Shown: positions 1 to 11,500 of the stretch, in pieces
How the letters are laid out: each line of letters begins with the position of its first letter
How positions within the stretch are numbered: position 1 is the first letter of the stretch
Source: Aurelia coerulea
Lineage: Eukaryota > Cnidaria > Scyphozoa > Semaeostomeae > Ulmaridae
DNA length: 64,000 nucleotides
Assembly: GCA_039566865.1 (NCBI GenBank)
Contig: CM076956.1
Span: forward strand, 6,211,511-6,275,510
Direction of reading: 5' to 3'
Position numbers and translations under genes: made by a program
The notes under the pieces: model-generated
What the model was told of the DNA's origin: nothing
Seen by the model: only the letters and a program-made list of their open reading frames with translations
Databases searched by the model: none

Positions 1-1
1 T

Positions 2-106
2 CGCCTATTAAATGAAAAACAGAAGTTGCTCGATTCGGATGCTTTTGATGAACAGTTAAAGTTTGTGTTCAGCAGAACAGGGCTGAACTTTGCTACAAAC
101 CGTTAA
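2..106 (+). CDS. possible last exon of an upstream gene (partial)
   Basis: An open frame enters from the left edge and ends at a TAA at 104-106, giving 34 residues that end in FSRTGLNFATNR. The segment is rich in charged residues and leucine and could form a short helix. I do not recognise it. A run of this length can occur by chance, so it may not be coding. If it is real, the P4H-like gene that follows has only 107-529 for its own upstream exons, which would make that gene 5'-truncated. Confidence 0.2.
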   Translation, partial: RLLNEKQKLLDSDAFDEQLKFVFSRTGLNFATNR

Positions 107-183
107 ATGTTAGTTGACAAGTTGACAGAGTTAACAGCTAACTCGAGAGCTGCATATGCATGTCTAAAATTAGCCTAGTGTAT

Positions 184-261
184 CAACCTCGTTCCCAGGG
201 TGTTCTGACGTCATACGCTGATCACGAAGCCGAATACGAACTCACTCTGGGGATGAGATTG
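184..261. repeat. short inverted-repeat element, CAACCTCGT family
   Basis: The left end reads CAACCTCGTTCCCAGGG and the reverse complement of the right end reads CAATCTCATCCCCAGAG, so the 78 bp form an imperfect terminal inverted repeat element. Related ends occur at 30512-30555 and 36891-36946. No clear target duplication is visible at this copy. The remaining bases from 107 to 529 show nothing I can support as a gene. Confidence 0.5.
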
Positions 262-529
262 CTATTTTATTTGATGATTTCGACACATGCGCAGATATTG
301 TTTAGCAAGAGGAACAATAGCATACGTGGGCATTTTCTTTGTCCCATTTATAGATTACCTCCACTTTGCTTTTGCTCCGTTCACTCACTTTAGAGATTCT
401 ACAAATCCATCGACTGTTGAAATGTCTTGCTCATATACTGATCTGCAGTGAAAAGGAATCTTGTTCACAGCATATTCTGCAAGAAGTAGTTCGAATGCGT
501 TGCTATTAAGTTGTATATTTTGCTTCTAG

Positions 530-3500
530 AATTGAATCTTTGACAATGCTGCCCGAAGAATTAATATCTGAAAGTGAACCACTGCAGGTAAGCAAGGCAA
601 TGTTTTGCATCATTTGAAAACACGCTGTGAAAACTTTGTGCCCAATTTGGTTGGATTATTTTATGATGTAACAAAGTGAAAATTCAGTTGTTCGTTATTC
701 ATTAGTCAGAAAATATGACAAACTGCTTTTAAAGTTACTCGAGAGTAAAGCACTGCAAGCATTTTTTTCCTTCCTGATATTTGTCTCATAGCAAATGAAA
801 TGGATTTCCTCGTTTCATCATCATGGGTCATCATCATCATCATCATCAGACGCCGCAGTTATGCTTGATTCTCACAGCTTTCTTTTGCGGAGGAAACATT
901 ATTTACTACCTCCTCCGCAGAACTATAGAAAGTATTCCTCCGCAGGTACATATTAGTTGAAGCGCTCCTCCATAGAAGTACACCAGCAGTGTCTAGCTGC
1001 TCATGGTTTCATGAGGTCTGTGAACACATGGCCAGAGTAGTCGGGGCGTTTCTTCGGAAATGAAAGGAGAGAATCTAACAAAAACTGCTGTATCCGGTCT
1101 TGATATTTGCCGTTTTGCTACTAGCTAAATTTCAACTGCAAATTTCCAGGTTCAACATTATGGAGAACATCAATTTACACAGTGCAAAAGAGATTCTGAT
1201 GAGAAAACGGAGCAGCCATGCTGTCTGTATGGAGATTCATCCGACTGCCGTAATTGCAGGTACAACCTCCATATCACTTCATATGAACTAAAACAATTGA
1301 TAACCACGTCCTATTTGACCAAGATCAGAAGGCCTCAAAAACTTCATCTACTGATACAAATCCCCACAGCTTTGAAAATCCAGTCTGAAAGGCATCTCAT
1401 CTTGCTACTATGCCTTACCGTGATTTGGCAGTAATTGTCTCCTTCCCATCTCGTCTCACCTGGACCAATTTCCCGTCAGACATTTCGTACAACTTCTTCT
1501 GCTGCAAATTCTTTTCATTTTCCGTTCCTCTCGTTCGTTTGCTTTTTTCTCCTTTTCGTAGTAATACGACATTTTTGCTCCTTTCTAAAATATTCCTACC
1601 AGAATTCTTCGCCATTCGCGTATGTTTCCTAGCATTGAGTTTGCCTAGCTCCCACGTCAACTGTCAAGTCCTAAAAACACGATTTTATCTCATAGGTTCA
1701 TAACTATGGCAATATTTCTAAACGATGTTGAAGAGGGTGGCGAATTGGTATTCCCAATGGCTGACCACCGATACAGCGTGAGTATAACAGTGTCATATTA
1801 AACTTTAAAAAAGCAAACCAGCAGAATAAATCTTAGCGAAGATCTGGTGAACATTGTGTGTCTCTTAGGGGTTGAGCAAAGGACTTCTTTGGATTGATTT
1901 CGTAATTGTCTATTCAAAATGTTTCGCATCAACCAGAAACAACATTTAGTGATGCATTCTCGTGCCGCTATATATAACTGCAAGTACATATCTCACAACA
2001 CCTTAACAATGGTAATAATGAATATTTTTAACTGTGCAGGACATCATGAAGTCATCTGGCGAATGGAGAGGATACTTCACATATGCAAAGACAACTGGGA
2101 GTCAAAATCGCTTTACAGCAAACATGCAGTTTACAATCAGTGGGAAAAATAGACTGGTTGCTGGTGAAGGGAGAGATACTGGCGGGAAATTTGACATAAC
2201 AGATGGCATACTAATTGGTATGTTTCAATGTTAATTTACTCATGGCGGTCTAAATGAGAAGTGAAGCAGAGTTTCAAAGTTTAAAGCAGAAGAGAGAAAT
2301 CTGAGAGAACTCAAACACGGACTGGCAAAAATGTAACAGGAAGAAATGGACCGTAGTTTAATGGCAGCAGATCTTCACTGGATAAATTCTAATACGCTTG
2401 AAGCGAGCTTCTTTGCTACGATACTTCGCTACGATAGGGAACTGGAAAATTGTGCAAATATAAAATCCAGCCAAAATTTCCTTACCAGCAATAACGCCAC
2501 AAATTACGTTTGTTGCAGTGGAGATCAAAAGTTAGTTTTCACAGAAAAATATTCGCCCCGGGCAAATTTAGCCATTTTAAGAGCAGGTCAATTAGATCTT
2601 TACCAAGAGAACAATTTCTACTGTTAAGGACCAGCATTTGCAGTAAAACATCCTTTCACGCTGTCGTCTTCGCGTCTTATTATCTGGTCAACGATCTCTG
2701 AACAGTCGATCATCCTTCTACTAGCATTCTTTGTTTTTCAGGGGACACCGTCAAGTTTCAGAAATCCTACAGCTCGGCACAAGGAAAGGATGCGGATATT
2801 AAATACTCTGGAAAGATAATTTCCGGATCAAGAATCCTAGGAAATTGGTACGTTCCTGACAAGAAGCGTCTATTTGGCACGTTCTTTATGTGGAATAGAG
2901 ACTACGAAGTGAGTCTATATGATCTACTATAATTTCAAATCGTAGAAATGTATCCGAGGAAATTTCGCTTTGCAACAACTGTAAATTAGTCAGTTTCTTG
3001 TTCTTGGCAATATCACGTGATTCTATTCATGTCATTCTTGGTCATTGCGGTCATGTCATTCTTAGACTTGCCCCAAGTCTGTTTTGTCAACTGTAATAAG
3101 TCTACCGGAAAGTTTATATTTCGCTTTTCACTTTTCCCTTCAATTTTTTTGACGAAATTTTTTGACGAAATAGACTTGGGGCAAGTCTATGTCATTCTTG
3201 ATTGAGAGTTGAAAAGGTTGAAACATTTGTCGTATCGGTTCTCTTTCTCAAACTTTATACAGAGTGTCTTTTTGGCATGATAAAACCCTCGCATTGGCAT
3301 CTGACATTTCCTTATTTTGACCTTGAAAACTTGACATTTATATCAACGACGATTATACATAATTCGAGCCCGACGTACTTTAAACATTGCACAATGTCGC
3401 TGATGATAACGATATTGTGGATCTGACACTGGTGATTGGTCCAGCACTTACAATTTCATCATAGTCTGCGTGGCCTGGGCTCTCCTTCGCAGTGGAAAGT

Positions 3501-4689
3501 AAAGTCTGCACTTACAATTTCATCAGGGCTCATCATTGAATAATCTAACTCCACCATTCATGAAAAATTTCTTCAAATTCAGATCTTCTCGCTATTCTTC
3601 CAGAAGTCCCTATGACTTGAAGCATTTAAGTCAAAATCAAGTAACTTTTGGTTCAAATAGTCTTGAATCCGTTGGGCCTCAAATATGGAATGGCTTACCA
3701 AACAAATTGAAATCCGCTGAAAACTTGAAAAACTTGAAACTTTTGATAAAGCAATGGAATGGCCCAGAATATAAATGTAATGCCTGCAGTAGTTTTGCAG
3801 TAGTTTTAATTCTATTCAATAAAAATCTTTGTATCCATTTTAATTTCATTCGATTTAGATTAGTTAACTTTGTATATATTGTTAGCTATGCAAACATCGA
3901 ATCAAAATAAATTTACAACAGCAACAATAACGACAACAAAGGGCCGCTTGGCAGGGGCAATGAGTGATTGCCGGAGGACGAAAACAGGCCAATGTAAAAC
4001 AAATCAATTCTTTCGCACCGTATTTGAAGATAAGATGAATTGAACATCAGTTTTTCCTATTTCATACTTTTTTATTCTCAATTCAGATGCTACTGAGGAC
4101 ATCCACATCAAAATGTAATCACAACGATTTTTGCACCAAATCTGGTCTAGTGGTGAAGCCACAAAAAGGCAAAGCTGTATTTTGGTACAATCATGAAACT
4201 GACTATGAAACTGGCATGGTCGGCCCTCTAGATAACGACTGTTTATACGGCCACTGTGCTGTTGCTAAGGGCGATAAATGGATAGCCACAACGAGGCTAA
4301 ATGTCATCGGTGATGGCGAAGATGATCTACGTGCATGGAGACGAGGCACAAATTGGATGCAAGATTTTGAAAGGTATCCAAATATTGTGAAAAGAATGGG
4401 GAGTCTGCGATCACCAACAAAACTTGAAGAATACAAAGAAGATTTTGAGCGTCATCGTTTGGAGGGAATAGACAATGGAAACAAAACAGTGGATCATAAA
4501 ACTGAGCCTCATAGGAAAACACCAAGTCACGTGCTCAACGCCGTAAATACGTTACTAAATGCAGTTGACTTGGATGGATTGAAAACTATTGCTGGAGTTG
4601 TACATAAAAAATTAAGATTAACATGTGTGCCATATTATGTAGAGGAAGGAGGGAAACTCACTTTAAAAGATGGGAGTAAACCTAATTAA
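530..4689 (+). CDS. P4H-TM-like prolyl 4-hydroxylase, predicted inactive, with inserted domain (5' partial)
   Basis: Six exons join in frame with GT-AG borders: 530-587, 1150-1259, 1696-1777, 2040-2217, 2742-2908 and 4087-4689 (TAA). The fold is that of transmembrane prolyl 4-hydroxylase, a 2-oxoglutarate/Fe(II) enzyme of the ER. Landmarks are SESEPLQ, VQHYGEHQF, FLNDVEEGGELVFPMAD, KPQKGKAVFWYNH and KGDKWIATTRLNV. The HxD iron motif expected in exon 2 reads KRD (in QCKRDSD), so its His is Lys. The distal His of LHGGC is Tyr (CLYGHC at about 4246). The 2-oxoglutarate Lys of GDKW is kept. With two of three iron ligands gone, I infer a pseudoenzyme. Exons 4 and 5 add about 115 residues between the VADN-like loop and the KPQKG strand, rich in Gly and Trp and probably beta-structured (GEWRGYFTY, ILGNWYVP, GTFFMWNRDYE). 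About 120 C-terminal residues follow the catalytic core. N-terminal exons (membrane anchor, EF hands in the family) are not seen. Intron 5 carries a short inverted-repeat element and a LINE remnant. Confidence 0.8.
828..849 (+). repeat. (TCA)n microsatellite
   Basis: About seven TCA units run in a row, preceded by a broken run at 816-824. It lies in intron 1 of the P4H-like gene. Confidence 0.9.
3064..3188. repeat. 125-bp inverted-repeat element with 11-bp flanking duplication
   Basis: AGACTTGCCCCAAGTCT (3064-3080) is itself near-palindromic and recurs as its reverse complement at 3172-3188. ATGTCATTCTT directly abuts both ends (3053-3063 and 3189-3199). The size of the duplication suggests a Mutator-type non-autonomous element. 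A further ATGTCATTCTT at about 3029 leaves open that the direct repeats are older than the element. Confidence 0.6.
3536..3800 (+). pseudogene. 3' end of a non-LTR retrotransposon reverse transcriptase
   Basis: The frame contains the typical tail of CR1/L2-type LINE proteins: FGSNSLESVGPQIWNGLP followed by NKLKSAENLKNLKLLIKQW and a CNAC segment. It corresponds to the xSFxxxGPxxWNxLP block near the end of these polyproteins. Only this tail is present; the polymerase core is missing, as expected of a 5'-truncated insertion. The open frame continues to 3910 but beyond 3800 it looks like non-coding tail. It sits in intron 5 of the P4H-like gene, in the same orientation. Confidence 0.7.
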
Positions 4690-5527
4690 AGATCTTAATA
4701 ATTTGGATTCTATAAACAGAAGGAATGCTGGAGGCTTCAAGTCTGCTTCAGAAGCTTTGTAACACAAAACTATTTTGACCAAATGAACATTGCATTTGAA
4801 GGAAAACATTGCAGAGCAAGATGTGATTCATGAAAATCCATTTGATTGAGGAAACACGCCAGATACACAACTGCAAGAACCCGAGCACAGTGAGCTGTAA
4901 GGTCAGTGAGCTTTGGCTGACGAAGAATTAACATTACTTTTTGAAATGTTTCCAAAGCACGATAACTGCTTTGGCTGACGAAGAATTGACATTACTCTTA
5001 GAGTTGTTTCCAAAGCACGATAACTGCTATTTTGCTTCTTCAAACATTTGTAAATATTTGTAATATCACTACTTGATATCTTTAACAGTCGAGCTACTTT
5101 TCTGCATTCTGCTAATCAATTCCAAATCAACAAATGAACGTCATTTATATGTCTACGAAATGGGGGCAAATTTCCGAGCAATACAACCCGACTACTAGGA
5201 ACACAGAACAATCATCAACAACCTTCGCTTTTGCAAAAGATCTAAGTTAGCATGAAGACCTTTGAATTTTTCACTCGAAGACCTTTGAACCTTTCACTCA
5301 TGATCTGTTTCCTGGGCTCAACTAACATTTGAGTAAGAAGTGACAAAAACATAAAAAACGCAAATTTCGAGAAGAGGATGCATGGTACGCTTTAATTCTA
5401 GTATCAAAAGACGGCAGATTTTCTTGAATGCGAAAATGTGCTGTTTTGAATCGACATTAAGATTGTACAACTATGCGATGAAATATTAGTCCAACAAGGC
5501 AATTGTCAATGTATTTCTTACGATTGT
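4690..5527. other. convergent intergenic stretch with a 58-bp tandem duplication
   Basis: This stretch lies between the stop codons of the P4H-like gene (+) and BTF3 (-), which converge. At 4911-5028 a 58-bp unit starting CTTTGGCTGACGAAG is present twice in tandem with few differences. A shorter repeat, GAAGACCTTTGAA, occurs twice near 5256 and 5277. On the minus strand AATTAAA near 5391 could serve as a weak poly(A) signal for BTF3. I see no gene. Confidence 0.5.
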
Positions 5528-8500
5528 CTATGGATCTTCCCCTTTAGAGGCAGAGTCGAAAGTACCAACCAGTTCTGAAAGAAAGCAGGATAATTCCAAA
5601 GTGAACATTCTACCAAATTCAGAAAAATCATAAATTTGGAAATTAGAGATATTTTTCGTTCATAATCATTCACCGCCTACAGCAAGAATGCAAATTGCTA
5701 CGCTACTCCGAGTCTTTCAAACTGAAATTTGCTCCCCCTATGCTATGTCTTTCAATTTTTCAATTCTTTTGGATATGAGCTTTCTTCCAAAGTCGGTCAA
5801 TTTCCAGAAAGGACCATTTGAGTCATTTCCATCTGTGCAATGGCGCTACAAATCGGAAATAAAAACTTCTGCCTCTCATCTGCAAAGCCAAATTTTTTAC
5901 ATTCTCTTTCCACTTTGCATCTTTTAAACGCACTGCTTGTCGCTTTCTTATTTTACAGAACATTTACAATATCAATTCAATATAATCTATTATATACTTC
6001 TAGGACAATGCTTGCTATATGCATAAAACATTTTAAAACTTTCTGATTTTAGTAAAAAGACTTACCAGGAACTTCGTCATCTTCAGGTTCGATTTCCATC
6101 TCCTTGGATTCTTCAGGGCGGCCTAAAGACAAAGAAAATGATTGACTTCCATACCTGTCTTAGGCTTTGAAGTATTAAGGTGCTGCTAAAAATGTTGAAG
6201 TGTCAATTAAATTTAACAATGAAACGGATGTATAAATGACCAGCTGTTTTAAGTATTAAAACGACAAGGAGGTTACCAGCTCTTTGATGTTAAGTGGCAG
6301 AAGCACGTCTTGATTTAAACATCTACTTCCACTACTTCTACTACTTCAGAATGTTCAAGTAATCAATTCCAGGCCATGGTCCATGGTTTCTACGTTTGAC
6401 AAATGGCCATTTCAACCATTTTACATTCAATTTAACACAATGAAAGACATAGACACTGTTTAAATCATATTTTCAAACATGGCAAATCTTGTCGTATTTA
6501 AGACAGTTCGATTTGACACAGTAAGAATACGATGTTTAAAGTAGGCCTACGTTACACATTAATCTCTTAGATAACTCTCTGTTTGACTACGTGTAACCCG
6601 GTTTCCTGGAAAGCTCATTTTCAAGGATTTGAGAAGCTTTTGTGGCAGAGAAACGAAGACACTCCAAAGCACTTGAAAAGCATCAAATCTTGCCAGCTTG
6701 AGTTTCAACAGATTAGCAATTCATGGTGCTTTAAACTGACAATAAATTGTTGTGCCAAATTTAAGTAGATCTTTCTTCTATTTGCCATGAGGCTTTCTTC
6801 TATTTGCCATGAAGATCACTCCAGGTCTCAAGATTTATGAACCAGACATTAACCAGTTTCTACGTCAAAAAAGTCCTTACCTTTTGGTAACCTTTCTGCA
6901 AGACGTTTCAGATTCGAGAAGCCTTCAGGTCCCTACAAAAGGAAACATTCAAATTAACATTTTTCCATATGATTTCCATCACAACGTCACAACAGGTTTT
7001 CTGCAAAATGAAAAAATTTCGCAGCTGTGCCAAATAAACCTTTCTCATCAAGTCATCATGTATATCAAGTGCAATAAAAATTTCAGAAATCATATGAGAA
7101 CTTGGATCTGCAACTCAGAAAGCTCATTAAAGCTTAATGTTATTATATTTCCTTTACAATTACACTGTGTTGAGGAACCTTCACTAAGAAACCAATTACA
7201 AGCAGAACCAAACAGTTCACACATGAATTGAAAATTTCACTTGATTTGGAGGCATTAGGCAAAAAAAGGGTGTTAAGACACGGATGTTGCGATTAAATAT
7301 CTATCCTTGTCTTTCTCTTTGCTTCATTTTCAAATCGTCTGCTGCAACTGAACATGACTTTGGGCCTAACGGCTCTCAGTTATTTGAACATAACTGTCTT
7401 GTATTCCCGTGTCTTAGCGCGCCTTCGCAGAAGATAAGGTTTCAAACCGCAAAGGTTGCCCTTTGTAAAGAAAAGTTGCCCTTGGTAAAAATCAACAATG
7501 TTCTGATCACTTACAAGTTGGTTGAGAATTCCAGGCAGCATTTCTGTAAGCTCTGTCAAGACAATAGAAGATAAATTGTAAAGCAACAATTTTCTATTAT
7601 TGCAAAAGATATTCTACAGTAGCTATTTTCAAGCATTGGATCAAACAATATTTTCATACACTTTGTAGAAATCTGAGAAATTTTTGAATGTCCACACTCA
7701 GTGATAGTAGATTTTATAAAAAATTATTGCTTGAGCCAGACCCTTTCGTAGAATAGCTAAAAGGCCTATGATATTTAACTCATACGCTCCGAGAACAATA
7801 ACGCTTTTGCTTGCTTTGTATCCCGCCGCCTGATGATCAAAAGCTGTCCTCATATCCCGCGAGGACTTCGCATGATGTTCGTTTTTTAGACTGCGCTGCT
7901 AAAATGTTGATTTTTCAGGAGTTTCCAGTTGAAATTCAGCAAAATGACATTCACAAAAGTCAAAGATCAAGAGTTGAAGATTGCAAAAATAAAAAAATAA
8001 CGGCGGTATTGTAGTGTTTGTGTTATTAGTTTAAAGCTAGTTTGGGGGCCCTATTAAGACATTACGAACTAGGCCCCCTGTGGTTGTTGTTGTTGCTGAA
8101 GTAGCTGTGATGATGGCCACTGTGAGTGGAAACATGCCGCGTATTTAATGAGTTAAATCTGTTGAATCCTGAGGCGGAATTCTAAATATGGCGACGAGGA
8201 TGGGATGAAAAACATTGCGAAAGGTTTTTCTTGCTGCTGAGATCAATATGGGTGATAAAATGAATCAAATGGATGTTTCCGGGCCTAAGTCGCAGTTAGC
8301 TGAAAAATGGCGTGTTTGGCTAAGAAACTTTACGTTTTTTGCAGAGGGCAAAGCTAATTTAAATAATGTTGAGAGAAAGAAAAATGAGCTTTTATTTAGA
8401 GCTGGCCCTGGAGTTCAAGATATATTTGAGAATTTAGCAGAGGTTCCTGCTGCTGAGGGAGTAGCGGACAATAATTATTTGGCTTGTGTCCGTACCTTGA

Positions 8501-11500
8501 ATAATTATTTTCATGTGGAGGAGAATGTGGCCTATGAGAGACACATTTTGCGTCAGCTAAAGCAAGAGCCTGGGGAAGATGTTGATTCATTTGTATTGCG
8601 GTTACGAAAGCAAGCTCGACATTGTGGTTATGATGAAGGAGGAGCTGCAGATGCTGTAAGAGATCAGTTATTGGAGAAAGTTGGTTCACAGGAGCTGAGA
8701 ACAAAGCTTTTCGAAGTTCCTAATATTCAGTTACAACAAGCATTGGCTACTGCAAGAGCATGGGAAACCGCTAGGGTGCATGCAAGCAAAGTGGTAGTAG
8801 ATACAAAAGAAGAAAGTATTAATGCAGTTTTTCAAAGAAGAAGAAGTGAGAAGGAAAGAAATAATGATAAGGCCTCAGTAAAATGTTTTTCTTGTGGGAA
8901 AAAGGGACACTATTCTCGTGATCCTAAGTGCCCTGCAAAAGGACAGACATGTGCTAAATGTGGAGGTAAAAATCATTGGGCAGTTTGTTGTAAAAGTAAG
9001 GCTGATGGGTTTCAAAAAAAAGATGGTAGTAAACAGAGAGGCTTCCAAAGAAATAATCAAAGAGTGAATCAAGTAGAATGTGAAGAGGTTTTAGAGCCAT
9101 TTGCATTTCCTGTCATTTTTTCACATGCAATGCAGGATAATGTTGTTTCAGTTGAGATAAATTGTATATCTGTTGACATGTTGGTTGATTCTGGAGCACA
9201 GGTGACAGTGATGGGAAAATCTGAGTTTGAAAAGTTGAAAAGAAAAGGTTTGAAAGTAAATATGGAGGTAGAAAACAGGAAGTTGAGAGTTTATGGAGAT
9301 GGGCGCATACCTATTGTTGGTTCAGCTGATGTTGTGATTGGATGTGGTGGCAAAGAAGTTAGAGAGAGGGTTTTTATTGTGAGTGGGAATGGACATTGTT
9401 TGTTGAGTAGTCAGGCAGCCAAAAGTCTTGGATTGTTGAGAGTTGGTCCTGAAGTTTGCTTTGTTGGTTGTAGAATGGAGGATGTTGTGCAGAAATTTCC
9501 AACAGTTTTTACTGGGGTTGGGAAATTAGCTGATTATAAGTTGAAACTTCATATTGATCCAAATGTTGTGCCTGTTGCGCAGAAACCAAGAAGGATTCCA
9601 TATCCATTAAAGGATAGAGTCTTGAAGAAAATTTTAGAGCTAGAAAATTTGGACATCATTGAAAAGGTGACTGGTCCTACTTCTTGGGTGAGCCCAGCAG
9701 TTTTTGCACCAAAGCCAAATAAAGATGACATCAGAATTTGTGTTGACATGAGATGTGCAAATCAAGCAATTTTGAGAGAAAAGTTACCAATGCCCACAGT
9801 TGATGATGTTCTTGAGGAGATGAATGGCAGTTCTGTGTTTTCAAAGTTAGATTTGAAACTTGGTTTTCATCAAGTTGAATTGGATGAAGGTTCAAAAGAT
9901 ATCACTACGTTTGCTGTGGGGGATTCATTGTATCGTTATAAGCGTCTAAGTTTTGGAATTTCTAGTGCGCCAGAGAAATATCATAACATAATCAGGCAGA
10001 GCATATGTGACATTCCTGGGGTGACAAGTATAGCTGATGATATTGTGGTGCATGGAAAGAGTCTAGAGGAGCATGACAGGAGCCTGTACATGTTGATGAA
10101 AAGGCTTGAAGAAAAGCAGTTAACAGTGAATCAAGAAAAGTGTAACATAGGAATGGATGAAATTCAGTTCATGGGGTTGCTGGTGAATAAACATGGCGTA
10201 GGCCCAACGGAGGAGAAGGTGAAAGCAATTAAAAGAGCAAAGGAACCCTTCACTGTTTCAGAGCTGAAGAGTTTTTTAGGCCTTGCTAGTTTTTGTTCAA
10301 GGTTTATTCCAGATTTTGCCACTATTGCAGAGCCTCTGAGAAAACTCACTAGACAAGGAACTGAATGGAAATGGGGCTTAAGGGAACAAGAGTCCTTTGA
10401 CATGTTAAAAGATAAAGTTGGAAATGCTTCTATGATGGCTTTCTTTGACAAAAATGCACAAACTGAAATATGGACAGATGCAAGTCCTGTGGGATTGGGA
10501 GCTATTCTAGTTCAGGAGCAAAATGGAGTTAAAAGAGCAGTTTGTTTTGCAAGTAGAAGTCTGAGTGATGTTGAACGCAGATATAGTCAAACAGAAAAAG
10601 AAGCATTAGCTGTTGTTTGGGGGTGTGAAAGATTTCATTTGTACCTGTATGGTCTAGAAGAGTTCACTTTGGTAACAGATTGCAAAGCACTGGAGGCCAT
10701 TTACAGTGTAAAATCAAAGCCTTCAGCAAGGATCGAAAGATGGGTTTTACGTTTAATGCCCTTCAAATTTAAGGTTCATCATGTGTCTTCAACACAGAAT
10801 ATTGCTGATTGTTTAAGTAGGTTAAACAAAATTCCGGCTTTACCACATGAAGGAGAAGAGTTAGAAGAGTATGTAAGAGCTGTAGCAGTGATTGCAACAC
10901 CACAGGCAATGAGCACTAGAGAAATTGAGAGAGAGTCTGCAACTGATGAGGATTTGTCTGTTGTGCGTCGATGTTGGAGATCTGATAATTGGAATGATGC
11001 TCATAGAGAATATAGTCTTATAAGGAATGAGATAACGTTGATAGGAAATCTAGTCATGAGGGGTGTTCGTATCATTGTGCCAAAGAAATTAAGAGAAAGA
11101 GTTCTTCAGTTAGCTCATGAGGGTCACCAGGGGGTTGTCAAGACAAAAGACAGACTTAGAACAAAAGTTTGGTGGCCAGGAATGAACAATGATGTTGAAA
11201 GGTTTTGTCGGCGATGTCATGGGTGTCAAGCTAATACACCCTCTTTAACCCAGCCATTTGTAAAGAGTACTACAATGCCAATAAAACCATGGAGAGACTT
11301 AGCTTTGGATCTTTTGGGACCATTGCCTAAAGGTGAATATCTACTGGTAACTGTAGATTATTATAGTAGATGGATGGAGGTTGATGTCTTAAAGAACATA
11401 AACAGTGAATCAGTCATTAAATGTGTAGAGAATCATTTTACAAGACATGGATTGCCTAAAACGTTGAAAACGGATAATGCTGCCAATTTAGTGAGTAAAG

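Noticed and set aside
160..393. 77-codon plus-strand frame
   Set aside because: It runs across the short inverted-repeat element at 184-261 and shows no coding features.
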